Shown here piece by piece: positions 35,321-44,711 of a stretch of 64,000 bases of DNA; positions within the stretch are counted from its first letter, which is position 1, and each line of letters begins with the position of its first letter. Under the pieces are notes generated by a model that did not search any database, had not been told where the DNA came from, and saw only the letters and a list, made by a program, of their open reading frames with translations. The stretch covers positions 2,418,001 through 2,482,000 of the forward strand of contig NZ_CP051204.2 in assembly GCF_012516375.2 (NCBI RefSeq), given 5' to 3'. The position numbers were made by a program, and so were the translations under genes. Origin of the DNA: Chitinophaga oryzae. Lineage in GTDB: Bacteria; Bacteroidota; Bacteroidia; Chitinophagales; Chitinophagaceae.

Positions 35321-36325
35321 CTATTTAGCGGGGGTGATCACGAGTTTCCTGAATTCAATCGGACCGTGGTCGCCCTGGATGTAGATCGGACCGGGTTCGC
35401 CTTCGTTGCTGTCCAGCGCGCCGCCGGTGATGCCGGGTATTTCCTGGTTGTTGATGACGGTTTTACCATTTACCACGATGGTGACCATGCGACCTGTGAG
35501 GGTGATGTCGTAGGTCTGCCATTTATCGGGTCCGAGGGCGTTGATTTCGCTGGGGGCGAGGAAGCCGTACACACCGCTGAAAAGCACGCTGGACGGGTGA
35601 GTGTCCGGATTGCTGTCTTCGATCTGTACTTCATGACGGCCTCTCAGGTAGATGCCGCTATTGCTGCCTTTCTGGTATCTGAATTCAGCGTGCAGTTTGA
35701 AGTCGGTGAATTTCTGTTCGGACACCAGGTTGGCGCCGGAGTGAGGGCTGGTGAGGATGCCATCTTTCACGATCCATTGGTTTTCTTTGCCGGCGGCTTT
35801 CCATCCGGTGAGATCTTTACCGTTGAACAGGTTGATGGGTTTACCCCAGGCAACAGCGCCGGTTTTTTTCAGGTAAGGGGCTTTTACGCCTTTCCAGTTG
35901 TATTTTTTGCCTTCGCTGGTGGTGATGGTGCCCTGGATGCCGGCGTCGGTCAGTTCGCCTTCGATGAGGAAGTCCTGGTTGCCGCTTTCCCATTGTGGCG
36001 GGATGGAGAAGCTGAATTTGCCGTTGTCGAAGTTCACTTTAGCGACGGGGCGGGCGCTGCCGGAGGTGCCTACAAAATATCCCACGAGGGTTTTGAAGCC
36101 GGAGAGCTTTACTTCCAGCCAGGAAGGGGCAGGTTTGCCGTTTTCGTCGATGGTGATGTCCCAGCGGCCAATCAGTGCTTTAGCGTCGGTGGGCGCCTGG
36201 GTGGTGCCGGGCTGCGTACGGCCGGAGGCCATTGCCGGAGCCATGGCTCCCAGTGTTAACAAGCCGCTCATGCCGAGTACCAGGATGTTTCTGCGCATAT
36301 GTATCATGTTTTTTAGCTGATTCAT
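35321..36325 (-). CDS. Secreted DUF1080 (3-keto-disaccharide hydrolase-like) protein
   Basis: 334 residues. The signal peptide (RRNILVLGMSGLLTLGAMAPAMA) suits a start at MRRNIL (residue 10), or the ATG at 36325 that I kept. An N-terminal beta-domain (GRWDITIDENGKPAPSWLEV) is followed by the DUF1080 domain (INLFNGKDLTGWK, YQKGSNSGIYLRGRHEVQI, DHGPIEFRKLVI), related to concanavalin-like lectin/glucanase folds. Members of this family include 3-keto-glycoside hydrolases, but most are uncharacterised. The function here is uncertain. Confidence 0.88.
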   Translation of the reverse strand: MNQLKNMIHMRRNILVLGMSGLLTLGAMAPAMASGRTQPGTTQAPTDAKALIGRWDITIDENGKPAPSWLEVKLSGFKTLVGYFVGTSGSARPVAKVNFDNGKFSFSIPPQWESGNQDFLIEGELTDAGIQGTITTSEGKKYNWKGVKAPYLKKTGAVAWGKPINLFNGKDLTGWKAAGKENQWIVKDGILTSPHSGANLVSEQKFTDFKLHAEFRYQKGSNSGIYLRGRHEVQIEDSNPDTHPSSVLFSGVYGFLAPSEINALGPDKWQTYDITLTGRMVTIVVNGKTVINNQEIPGITGGALDSNEGEPGPIYIQGDHGPIEFRKLVITPAK

Positions 36326-36376
36326 AAAATCTATCAGCAGAACAAGATAGCGCCTTATTCGGTTTTTTACAAATGC

Positions 36377-37707
36377 TTATCTTACTACGAACCGCAGGTA
36401 TTTGCTGAAGACGCCCATGGTGGAGATGCCCTGGACCACGCAGACGAATACGCCGGGGAGATCATTGAGCCGGAAGGTAAAGTTTGCGTGACCTTGTTCA
36501 TCGGTATTGATCAGGTGGTTCCAGTAAAGGGTGCTGTTGAAGTTGGGCGTGGCGATGGTGTCGCTGGCCTGTTGAAATTCAGGGGGCGTATATACCGGTT
36601 TGACTTTTTTAACATACCCGGGCTCCTGTTGGGGCACCGGTAATCCGGGCGCGGGGGGCGTCTGTGCGGCAGCAGCCATGGCGGACATTTCTTCAGGCAT
36701 GAAGATGGTGCTGTCGGTCATCTCTTCCGGTGTGTAAGGGTAGTTGATTTTAGCCAGTTGGTGATTCACCCTTTCTATATCATTCAGAAAATTGATTTTA
36801 AATTCTGACTGGTTGCCTTTCACGACGCTGAGGATGGCGTCCGGTTGGCCCGGGGGGGTGATGAGCTGATAGGAGTTGAGGCAGAAGATGCCGTCCTTAT
36901 TGGTTTTGAGTGTGATCATTTCATTGTTTTTCATCAGCAGCAGGGGGATGGGTTTCTTTACTTTTTTAGATCCTTTGGTGACGAAGCCGCTGACGGGGTT
37001 GAGCTCTTGTTGCGCCGTGGAAAGGTCTATCGAAGCGGGAAGCCGGTACTGGTCGATGAAGTAATAATGGCTGATATCCCATTTATCATGTTTGCGCAGT
37101 CTTTTTTCGCACACGCAGGCTACGGAGAACAGTCCCTGTATGGGTTTGCCGGTGGTGTCCGTGAGTTCCAGGCGGCAGTTGACCAGGCCCCGTTGACGAT
37201 AGGTTGTTGAGTCGGTGTCCAGCCGGATGCAGATATTGGACCCGGGTATTTTTAGTGTAGCCGTGCGCGTAGTGTCCGCCGGTGTTTTCCTGGTCTTAAA
37301 GGGGGCTGATGTGGTTTACGGACGGAGATCCACTGCTGGAACTCCTGTTCGTGGTTGTCGGCGATGTAGTTGTTGGTGTAACCGACGAGGGCGTAGTCGC
37401 CGGGGGGAAGGGTGTCCGGTAGTACCAGCAGGCCTTTGGCCACGCCGCGGTCGAAGGCGAAACGTTCGTTGAGCACTGGTTTGCGGGTATTGGGATTGAT
37501 GAGGGCTACGAAAAGTGTATGATAGGGTAGGGTGTCCGTAGCGCGGATGTTGAGCAGGTAGCCGGTGAACCATATTTTTTCTGCCGGGGTGTAGATATGT
37601 TTATCGGTATGGATATACAACCCGGTAGAGTTGATGTCCCTGTTTTGTGCGACGATGTGCGGGGTGTACAGTAAAATGGTGAGCAGGAGCAGTGCAGTTT
37701 TTCTCAT
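36377..37707 (-). pseudogene. Cell-surface protein with MG2-like domain, single frameshift
   Basis: Two adjacent frames read as one gene. The first part (ATG at 37707, MRKTALLLLTILLYTPHIVAQ signal) has the pattern LYIHTDKHIYTPAEKIWFTGY, typical of macroglobulin-like MG2 domains of Bacteroidota surface proteins. The second part begins in another frame near 37315 and continues to 36377. At the junction three A bases on the minus strand (37315-37317) look short by one; adding one A joins WISVRK to TTSAPFKTRK and gives a 443-residue protein without a stop. It is either a sequencing error or a recent inactivation. Confidence 0.82.
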
Positions 37708-37962
37708 AACAATCAGGTTAGTTGAAACTTTGGGTTGAAGCCGGGATGGCTGGTCTGGCATGGACGGGACGATGATGTGGTCTTCGCCATGTTACTGCAA
37801 TACTACGGCACAAACAAGGGTTCGTCTCTCCTGATCTCCCTAAAAATCAATGATTAACAGCCGATTAACATGCCCGTTGCCGGACCCTTCCGAAAAAAAA
37901 CAGCCTGTCCTGTGATTTTTTCTTTCCTCCGGCGAATAATATAACAGTAACATTTTTCACCA

Positions 37963-38475
37963 ATGGATGCAGCTATTAGTACAGACCAGTTCCTGTCCGT
38001 CATGGAGGCGCACAAGGGCATCATTTATAAGGTGGCCGGCGCCTGGTGCAGGCAGGAGGAGGACAGGAAAGACCTGGTCCAGGAGATTATAATACAGTTA
38101 TGGAAAGCATTTGGGCATTATAACAGCGGGCAGGCGCAGTACAGTACCTGGGTATACCGTATTGCGCTGAATGTGGCCATTTCTTTTTACCGCCGGGAGA
38201 CCCGCCGGAAAGCGGCGACGGGGACGCTGGAGACGGCAGTGCTGGAAATGGTGGACACCGGGCCGGGGAAGGAAACGGATGAGCGGCTGCAGTGGCTGCA
38301 GCGGTTTATTCATAACCTCAGGGAGCTGGACCGTGCGCTGATACTATTATACCTTGAAGAAAAAAGCCATCAGGAGATTGCGGACATACTGGGCATTTCC
38401 GTGACGAATGTGGCGACAAAGATCGGCAGGATCAAAGACCTGCTGAGGCAGCAATTTTCACGTATTAAAACGTAA
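37963..38475 (+). CDS. ECF-type RNA polymerase sigma factor
   Basis: 170 residues. Region 2 (EDRKDLVQEIIIQLWKAFGHY) and region 4 (LEEKSHQEIADILGISVTNVATKIGRI) match sigma-70 of the ECF group. It is followed 5 bp later by a membrane protein. In Bacteroidota ECF factors often pair with an anti-sigma FecR, but none is seen here, so the membrane protein is a candidate regulator. Confidence 0.93.
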   Translation: MDAAISTDQFLSVMEAHKGIIYKVAGAWCRQEEDRKDLVQEIIIQLWKAFGHYNSGQAQYSTWVYRIALNVAISFYRRETRRKAATGTLETAVLEMVDTGPGKETDERLQWLQRFIHNLRELDRALILLYLEEKSHQEIADILGISVTNVATKIGRIKDLLRQQFSRIKT

Positions 38476-38480
38476 CCGTC

Positions 38481-39128
38481 ATGGAAGACAAAGACATTAT
38501 TCATCTTTGGAAATCGTACGAAAAACATTTGGCAGACAACCTGTTGTTGAACAGAAAAAACGCAGCAGAAATTACCGGCATTAAAATCCATTCGTTTCTC
38601 GCCTCTATGAGACCTGTCAAATACTTTGCCCTGCTGGCGGGTATTTTGTGGGTTGCCTTTATCGACACGCTGCTGGTCAGCATGTTTTATACCGCCAGCC
38701 CTTTTTTCCTGGTGTCTATGGGTATTCAGTCCCTCCTCACCACGATAGCTATCGGTATCTATCTTTATCAGCTGTTGCTGATAGAACAGATAGATATCTC
38801 GGGACCCGTGCTGGACACACAGGAAAAACTATCCAGGCTGAAGTCCTCCACCTTGTGGTGCGCCCGTTTGCTGTGGCTGCAACTGCCGGTATGGACGACC
38901 TTTTATCTTCATGCAGGCATGTTTGTGAAAGAAAACAGCTGGCTGCTGGCAGCACAGGGAATCGTGACAGCCGGTTTTACCATCGCTGCGGTCTGGTTTT
39001 TCCGTAATATCCGTTATGAAAACAGGGGCCGTTCATGGTTCCGGTGGCTCTTTGAAGGAAAAGAGTGGACGCCCGTCATCCGCTCCATGGAAATGCTGGA
39101 AGAAATCAAAGTATTCCGCGAAGGATGA
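38481..39128 (+). CDS. Membrane protein, possible sigma-factor partner
   Basis: 215 residues with about four hydrophobic helices (around 40-65, 70-92, 125-150 and 155-172). The N-terminal 35 residues are soluble and have no H-x3-C-x2-C zinc anti-sigma motif. It is encoded 5 bp after the ECF sigma factor, so the pair is likely co-translated. I do not recognise a family. An anti-sigma role is inferred only from position. Confidence 0.75.
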   Translation: MEDKDIIHLWKSYEKHLADNLLLNRKNAAEITGIKIHSFLASMRPVKYFALLAGILWVAFIDTLLVSMFYTASPFFLVSMGIQSLLTTIAIGIYLYQLLLIEQIDISGPVLDTQEKLSRLKSSTLWCARLLWLQLPVWTTFYLHAGMFVKENSWLLAAQGIVTAGFTIAAVWFFRNIRYENRGRSWFRWLFEGKEWTPVIRSMEMLEEIKVFREG

Positions 39129-39219
39129 TAAACAGGGATAGTACGTGATCATCGTCTCTTCCGGCGTTAGCTTCCGGGATTTTTAGTTATCTTGGATAGA
39201 TAACCAAGACCTGTTTCCC

Positions 39220-39996
39220 ATGAAAATAGCTACTTATAATGTCAATGGTATCAATGCCCGTTTGCCGGTGCTGCTACGCTGGCTGAAAGAGTCTGCCCCT
39301 GACGTGGCTTGTCTGCAGGAACTGAAAGCGCCGCAGGAGAAGTTCCCCGAATCGGCCATCCGGGAAGCAGGATATGATGTGATATGGCATGGCCAGAAAA
39401 GCTGGAATGGTATTGCGATCCTGTCGAAAGTGGGAAAGCCGCAGGAAATCAGAAGAACGCTGCCGGGAGATGAGGAAGATGTGCACAGCCGGTATATGGA
39501 AGCGGCTATCAACGGCGTACTGATCGGGTGCCTGTACCTGCCTAATGGCAATCCTGCACCGGGACCTAAATTCGATTATAAGCTCAGCTGGTTTAAACGG
39601 CTGACGGACCACGCAAAGGAACTGCTTGCGCAAAAAACACCGGTCATCCTTACGGGCGATTATAATGTGATGCCTACCGACCTCGATGTGTATAAGCCGG
39701 AGCGCTGGGTAGACGACGCCCTGTTCAGGCCGGAAGTGAAATCAGCTTTCCATGCGCTGGTAGCACAGGGATGGACAGACGCTATCCGCAAGCTGTATCC
39801 GGATCAGAAGATCTATACTTTCTGGGATTACTTTCGTAATGCCTATGAAAGGGATGCCGGCCTGCGGATCGATCATTTTCTGCTGAGCCCCGAGGTAGAT
39901 AAACGCCTGATAGCGGCGGGCGTCGACCGTCATGTGCGGGGATGGGAGAAGTCCAGCGATCATGCGCCGGTATGGGTGGAATTAAAAGGCGCGTAA
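39220..39996 (+). CDS. xthA: Exodeoxyribonuclease III
   Basis: 258 residues. The exonuclease III/AP-endonuclease motifs are in order: TYNVNGINARLPVLL, CLQELKAPQEKFP (catalytic Glu), GDYNVMPTDLDVY, and RIDHFLLSPEV followed by SSDHAPVWVEL (catalytic D-H). It repairs abasic sites and trims 3' ends. Its stop abuts the stop of the convergent thioredoxin-like gene with no gap. Confidence 0.94.
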   Translation: MKIATYNVNGINARLPVLLRWLKESAPDVACLQELKAPQEKFPESAIREAGYDVIWHGQKSWNGIAILSKVGKPQEIRRTLPGDEEDVHSRYMEAAINGVLIGCLYLPNGNPAPGPKFDYKLSWFKRLTDHAKELLAQKTPVILTGDYNVMPTDLDVYKPERWVDDALFRPEVKSAFHALVAQGWTDAIRKLYPDQKIYTFWDYFRNAYERDAGLRIDHFLLSPEVDKRLIAAGVDRHVRGWEKSSDHAPVWVELKGA

Positions 39997-40572
39997 TCAG
40001 GCGAGGCTGACTTTCTGCACCTGTGTCAGTACTTCCAGCAATTCCGCCTGTAAGCTTTTGCCTTTGTCTTCGTTGTACCACTGCTGCAGTTCGATCTTCA
40101 TCCGCTCGAAATCCGCTTTTTCTTCTTTCAGTTTGTTATACAATACCTGGCAACCTGCCGGCCTGGGTCCCCATACGGCCATGTCGTTGCCGTCACTGTC
40201 ACGGATGACCAGTTTCGGGATGGACTTGGTGCCGTTGGTGAGGTATTGTTCTATCAGGAAAGGCGGCGTATCGCGTTGTTGTATGTCTATGGTGACCAGC
40301 GGATTTAAGGCTGCGATTTTATACAGGAACGGAACAATGTGCGCGGCATCGCCACACCACGGTTCGGTGATGATCACCCACTGTTGAGGTGCGGTGATAT
40401 TTTTAACGGCGGCGGCCATCGCGTCGGTAATAACGCCGGTCTTCAGCCAGCGCTGTTGCCTCGACCAGTTAAGTTTGGTGTAGTTGAGGTAGTCGGGATT
40501 GTTGTAAGGTGCTTTCGGATCTGCGTCCTGCAGGATGTTTTCAAACAGCTGCAAATAGTCTGTAAAATTCAT
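39997..40572 (-). CDS. Thioredoxin-like protein with a single active-site Cys
   Basis: 191 residues from the ATG at 40572. A thioredoxin-like fold is suggested by VIITEPWCGDAAHIVPFL, IDIQQRDTPPF and the cis-Pro region SIPKLVIRDSDG. The active site reads W-C-G-D-A, so the second Cys of C-x-x-C is missing. The protein could be a monothiol reductase or act by binding only. It shares a junction with xthA and is 12 bp after the nucleosidase stop. Confidence 0.8.
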   Translation of the reverse strand: MNFTDYLQLFENILQDADPKAPYNNPDYLNYTKLNWSRQQRWLKTGVITDAMAAAVKNITAPQQWVIITEPWCGDAAHIVPFLYKIAALNPLVTIDIQQRDTPPFLIEQYLTNGTKSIPKLVIRDSDGNDMAVWGPRPAGCQVLYNKLKEEKADFERMKIELQQWYNEDKGKSLQAELLEVLTQVQKVSLA

Positions 40573-40584
40573 CACTCACATTTT

Positions 40585-41190
40585 TTATTGTTGAAGGCCG
40601 GAGATAATCTTCCGGAAGGCTGCTGCGGCGTGGTGTACCTGTTCGGTCCACTCTTCTGCTGCACCGCCGTCGGCGCCATCCGTGATATATTTCAGGCACA
40701 GAAAAGGTATATTCTCTTTCATTGCTACCATCGCGAGGGAATATGCTTCCATGTCGAGGACATTATAATCGGCAGCCACGTGTGCTGTCTCGAAGTTGTC
40801 GCCGGTGCCGCAGATGCCGGAGGGAAAACCGTCCAGCTGAATGCCGTATTCCAGCACCGGTTCCAGGTTGGAGAATGGCGTTTCATATTTACGGTAACCG
40901 AGGCCGGTGACGTCCATGTCCCGTTGAATAAACCGGTTACAGCATACTACTTCGCCACGTTTGAAAGTGCAGCTGCCGGCGGAGCCCAGGTTAACGATCA
41001 GGCCGGGCCTTTCTTCCTGTATTTTCTTCGTCAGGTTAAAAGCAGCATTCACTTTTCCGATGCCTGCAATCAGGATATTGTCTTCGTTGAATTCTTCTGC
41101 AGCTTCAGAGCTGAGCGCAAAAACAAAAAGCGGTCGCTGGTTCAACAGGTTGGTGATGTGTTGCGGCTGTGCCGACGGTCCATGGATCAT
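40585..41190 (-). CDS. Nucleosidase/phosphorylase (MTA/SAH nucleosidase-like)
   Basis: 201 residues. It has the PNP_UDP_1 family pattern: AGIGKVNAAFNLT, VNLGSAGSCTF, and DMEAYSLAMVAMKENIPFLCLKYITDGAD with the catalytic Asp at the end. These features match 5'-methylthioadenosine/S-adenosylhomocysteine nucleosidases, though it is shorter than the typical 230 residues. It would clear SAM by-products. Confidence 0.82.
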   Translation of the reverse strand: MIHGPSAQPQHITNLLNQRPLFVFALSSEAAEEFNEDNILIAGIGKVNAAFNLTKKIQEERPGLIVNLGSAGSCTFKRGEVVCCNRFIQRDMDVTGLGYRKYETPFSNLEPVLEYGIQLDGFPSGICGTGDNFETAHVAADYNVLDMEAYSLAMVAMKENIPFLCLKYITDGADGGAAEEWTEQVHHAAAAFRKIISGLQQ

Positions 41191-41327
41191 ATGTCTTCTA
41201 CAGTTGTGTTGGTAATATTAAATTGCCGCAAAGTTACGCTAAAATGCGGTACCGGAGCGGTGTTTTGAGGAGATGGTTACCTGCAGGATACCGGATTATT
41301 GCCCTGATTTTCTTACATTGGCTTACC

Positions 41328-42263
41328 ATGGACCCACTGCAACAATTTAACGATACCCTCGGCCAATGGGTGGCCTTTCTGGACGATTATTCACTGGAGA
41401 TGATCTGCAGGCCCACAAAGGCGGCGGCATGGTCGCTCGGGCAGGTATACCAGCATATCATCGACGATACCGGTTGGTACGTTGAACAAGTGGCTGCGGC
41501 ATTGACGGCTAATGAGCACCAACATGAGCCTATAACGGAAGAAGGCCGGAAGATACTGGCCCACGGGTTTCCGGACGTGCAGATTGCCGGTCCGGCTACC
41601 AACACATTTATTCCGCAACCGGAAAGCATCGACCAGCTGCGGCAGGGATTATTATCTATCCAACAGTCAGTGGCAGCGGTGTGCCGCAACGTTGATATTG
41701 ACAGTGCCACCGGGAAAACACAGCATCCGGGGCTGGGATATTTCACGGCGGGGGAGTGGCTGCGTTTCGCAGTGGTGCACATGCAGCATCACCTGCGGCA
41801 GAAAAAGCGGATAGATGCGCAGTTGTTTGCCGGTAATACGGTGAACAAGTCGGTGTTCATTCAGGCGCCGGCAGCCACGGTGTGGGAGATGCTGACCAAC
41901 CCGGAAAAGATAAATTTATGGATGATGGATTCCCCGGTGCATATTCAGTCCGGCTGGAAAGCAGGTAGCCCGCTGGTGTTCACCGGCGATCTGCACGGCA
42001 TCCCTTATATAAACAAAGGGGTGATCCTGGCGTTCGAACCGGAACAGCTACTGTCATATACCCATTGGAGCTCTCTTTCCGAAAGACCGGATGAACCGGA
42101 ACAATACGGGATCATTACCTTCCGCCTGAATGCTGCAGATACAGGCACTATGCTTGATTTTACGCAGACCAACACCGGTAAATATGCTACGGACAGGCAT
42201 ATCAACTACTACTGGGGCACAGCGTTGGCGTTGATCAAAAAACGTTGTGAGGCGGCAGTTTAA
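41328..42263 (+). CDS. DinB-like domain fused to an SRPBCC/AHSA1 domain
   Basis: 311 residues from the ATG at 41328. The N-terminal half (about 1-165) is a DinB-like four-helix protein with candidate metal His residues (VYQHIIDD and VVHMQHHLRQKK). The C-terminal half (about 168-311) is an AHSA1-type SRPBCC domain (NKSVFIQAPAATVWEMLTNPEKI). DinB-like proteins are often thiol-dependent transferases; SRPBCC domains bind hydrophobic molecules. The two modules are normally separate proteins. The function is unknown. Confidence 0.85.
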   Translation: MDPLQQFNDTLGQWVAFLDDYSLEMICRPTKAAAWSLGQVYQHIIDDTGWYVEQVAAALTANEHQHEPITEEGRKILAHGFPDVQIAGPATNTFIPQPESIDQLRQGLLSIQQSVAAVCRNVDIDSATGKTQHPGLGYFTAGEWLRFAVVHMQHHLRQKKRIDAQLFAGNTVNKSVFIQAPAATVWEMLTNPEKINLWMMDSPVHIQSGWKAGSPLVFTGDLHGIPYINKGVILAFEPEQLLSYTHWSSLSERPDEPEQYGIITFRLNAADTGTMLDFTQTNTGKYATDRHINYYWGTALALIKKRCEAAV

Positions 42264-42334
42264 AGAAAAAGATGGTATCATTTTTATTTATGAAGCCTGA
42301 CGGTTTTGTTCTATTTTCCGGGGAGGGCGGCAGG

Positions 42335-42342
42335 TAATTTTG
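42335..42342 (+). promoter_or_regulatory. Putative -7 element of the small cytochrome c gene
   Basis: TAATTTTG, 16 bp before the ATG at 42359. A TTG at 42306-42308 is 26 bases upstream, longer than the usual spacer. Confidence 0.4.
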
Positions 42343-42358
42343 AGTAAAAAATAAAACC

Positions 42359-42649
42359 ATGAAATACCTGATCATACTCATTGCCCTGTTGTGTATTGCT
42401 TATGCAGCCCCCGCCACCCCGGAAGATGACAAACAGAAAGCCCTGCTGGTGCTCCGGGAAAAATGCAATGTTTGTCATGTGCGTAATAACCCGTTCCGCG
42501 TTTTCAAAGAGAAGAATATGGAAAGAAACGCCAAAGACATTTATAAACAGGTGTTTGTGAAAGGAAGAATGCCGCTTGGCGGTGAAGTGAAACTGACAGG
42601 TGAGGAGCGGGAAACGTTGAAAAGGTGGGTAGAGGCCACCATAAATTAA
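42359..42649 (+). CDS. Small cytochrome c-like protein
   Basis: 96 residues. A signal peptide (MKYLIILIALLCIAYA) precedes a single heme c motif C36-N-V-C39-H40 and a candidate axial Met in VKGRMPLGGE. It should be a periplasmic one-heme protein. No partner oxidoreductase lies nearby. Confidence 0.85.
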   Translation: MKYLIILIALLCIAYAAPATPEDDKQKALLVLREKCNVCHVRNNPFRVFKEKNMERNAKDIYKQVFVKGRMPLGGEVKLTGEERETLKRWVEATIN

Positions 42650-42940
42650 ATCTCTCAGCTGTTCTTTGTGGCCGTTTCGCCCTCTGGCCATCTATTTTCC
42701 TTCTATTTTTCAATTTCTCATTATGATGTGTAATCATTTGATAATTAATATATTAAAATATATTAACAAGATCTGTATAGTAAAAATGCAAAATCTGCAT
42801 AGTTTTTATGATTTTTTATTAATCAGAACCTGTTTTTGTTGAAAAAATATTCTTTAATGTGATGATTTGTTAGTGAATATTTATAGTTTTGTGTTAAATG
42901 TTAAAATCTATCCAAAACAATCTTATACCACTTTAAGAAG
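42650..42940. other. AT-rich intergenic region with the asnA promoter
   Basis: About 290 bp, very AT rich compared with its surroundings. It carries TAGTTTTG at 42884-42891, a match to TAnnTTTG, with TTG at 42867-42869 (spacer 14, shorter than usual), giving a leader of about 50 bp for asnA. I see no gene and no stable hairpin in the rest. Confidence 0.45.
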
Positions 42941-43924
42941 ATGATCACATTAACTGCAAAAACAAACGATATTCTCCACCTGGAGAAGGGAATATCCCTC
43001 ATCAAAGATTATTTCCCGGCACGCCTCAGCCAACGGCTGTCGCTGACCAAAGTGTCTGCCCCTCTGTTCGTTCAATCCGGTACCGGCTTTAACGACGACC
43101 TCAATGGCGTGGAAAAACCCGTAAAGTTCAACCTGAAAAATATTCCCTACCCGGTGGAAATTGTTCAGTCGCTGGCCAAATGGAAGCGTATGCGTCTGTA
43201 TCAACTGGGACTGGAGCCGGAACAGGGCATCGTAACAGACATGCGGGCTATCCGTCCGGATGAAGTGGTGTCGCCGGTTCACAGCTTTTACGTAGACCAA
43301 TGGGATTGGGAGAAACGCATCCTGCCGGAACACCGCCGTATCAGTTACCTGAAAGACACGGTAGCGCAGATCTACCAGGCGGTCCTCGATACCAATGCCA
43401 TGCTGGAAGAAGCGCATGAAAAGACGCTTGACCTGCCTTCATCTGTTTATTTTATCGACAGCGAAACATTACTGCAACGTTATCCGGGCCTTACACCCAA
43501 AGAGAGGGAGAACCGTATCGCCAAAGAATATGGCGCTGTGTTTATTATGGGCATTGGCGGCCTGTTGTCTGACCAGGCGGTACATGACGATCGTGCCCCG
43601 GATTATGACGACTGGTCCACAGCCAACGAAGAAGGTTTCAATGGCCTGAACGGTGACCTGATCCTCTGGAACCCGGTTATGAACAGTGCGCTGGAACTGT
43701 CTTCCATGGGTATCCGGGTAGACGCCGGCTCCCTGCGTGAACAGCTGTCGCTGAAAGACTGTGGCCATCGCAGCGAATTGTTGTTCCACAGCAATGTACT
43801 GAACGAGGTATACCCGTTGAGTATGGGGGGCGGTATCGGGCAGTCACGCCTCTGTATGTTCCTGCTGCAACGTAAACATATCTCAGACGTGCAGTCCGGT
43901 ATCTGGCCGGAAGGTCAACTATAA
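42941..43924 (+). CDS. asnA: Aspartate-ammonia ligase (asparagine synthetase A)
   Basis: 327 residues, near the 330 of the E. coli enzyme. Class II tRNA-synthetase-like fold; family segments include VSAPLFVQSGTGFNDDLNG, VTDMRAIRPDE, HSFYVDQWDWE, and GGGIGQSRLCMFLLQRKHI. It makes asparagine from aspartate, ATP and free ammonia, unlike the glutamine-dependent AsnB. Its place directly before the nitrate assimilation genes fits use of the ammonia they produce. Confidence 0.95.
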   Translation: MITLTAKTNDILHLEKGISLIKDYFPARLSQRLSLTKVSAPLFVQSGTGFNDDLNGVEKPVKFNLKNIPYPVEIVQSLAKWKRMRLYQLGLEPEQGIVTDMRAIRPDEVVSPVHSFYVDQWDWEKRILPEHRRISYLKDTVAQIYQAVLDTNAMLEEAHEKTLDLPSSVYFIDSETLLQRYPGLTPKERENRIAKEYGAVFIMGIGGLLSDQAVHDDRAPDYDDWSTANEEGFNGLNGDLILWNPVMNSALELSSMGIRVDAGSLREQLSLKDCGHRSELLFHSNVLNEVYPLSMGGGIGQSRLCMFLLQRKHISDVQSGIWPEGQL

Positions 43925-43946
43925 ACGATATTCTTTAAAAGGAAAG

Positions 43947-43981
43947 TCCCCGGAAGCGCACCGCTTCCGGGGATTTTTTTT
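43947..43981 (+). terminator. Rho-independent terminator after asnA
   Basis: A perfect 12-bp stem (43947-43958 with 43962-43973), 3-base loop and a run of eight T. It sits between convergent asnA and cobA. Confidence 0.92.
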
Positions 43982-44711
43982 ATGGATGCTTCCGGGATAA
44001 GGAAGGAACCACCTCTCCTATAATAATAATAGCCGGCGGACCGATAGCTGCTGCCTGTGCGCGTGCCTGGATATCGGCGACTGTACCTGTGACTATGTTG
44101 GCCTGCGGCGTGGTGCCCTCCTGTATAATGGCTGCCGGCGTGTGTTGTTTACCCTGCCGGATGAAGATTTGCAGGATGTCTCCGAGGTGGTGCATGCCCA
44201 TCAGGATGACGACCGTGGCGCTGGACCGGGCGGCCAGCTCAATATCGTCCGACAGCCGGCCGGACCGGGTGGTGCCGGTCGTCACCCAGAAACTTTCCGC
44301 CAGCCCCCTGCTGGTCAGCGGTATCATTTGTGAAGCAGGTACCGCCGTTACGCTGCTGATGCCGGGAATAACCGCCACGCCTATATGATGCTGCCGGGCA
44401 ACCATTATTTCCTCCGTTGCCCTGCCGAAAATAAAAGGATCTCCTCCTTTGAGGCGCACTACATGGCCATACTGCCGGGCCATCGTTACAATCAACCGGT
44501 TAATTTCTTCCTGCGGCAGGCTGTGGCTGCCGCAACGCTTGCCTACAAACTGCCGGACCGCCTGTGGCGGCGCATAGTCCAGCAGGGCCGGATGTACCAG
44601 TGCATCATATAAGACCACGTCCGCCTGCCGGATCACGTTGATGGCTTTCAGGGTGATCAGCTCCGGGTCCCCCGGACCAGCGCCTACCAGAGATAAAAAG
44701 GGTGTTATCAT
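43980..44711 (-). CDS. cobA: Uroporphyrinogen-III C-methyltransferase
   Basis: 243 residues. SUMT signatures are complete: VGAGPGDPELITLKA at the N-terminus, VVLYDALVHPALLD, RLKGGDPFIFGR and VIPGISSVTAVPA. It methylates uroporphyrinogen III twice to precorrin-2, the precursor of siroheme (and of cobalamin). It is divergent from nirB, whose product needs siroheme, so it probably supplies that cofactor. No CysG-type oxidase/ferrochelatase domain is fused to it. Confidence 0.94.
   Translation of the reverse strand: MITPFLSLVGAGPGDPELITLKAINVIRQADVVLYDALVHPALLDYAPPQAVRQFVGKRCGSHSLPQEEINRLIVTMARQYGHVVRLKGGDPFIFGRATEEIMVARQHHIGVAVIPGISSVTAVPASQMIPLTSRGLAESFWVTTGTTRSGRLSDDIELAARSSATVVILMGMHHLGDILQIFIRQGKQHTPAAIIQEGTTPQANIVTGTVADIQARAQAAAIGPPAIIIIGEVVPSLSRKHP

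Noticed and set aside
36377..37707. Two separate genes for the MG2-like protein
   Set aside because: The second part has only a GTG start in mid-domain, and one inserted base joins both parts into one continuous protein.
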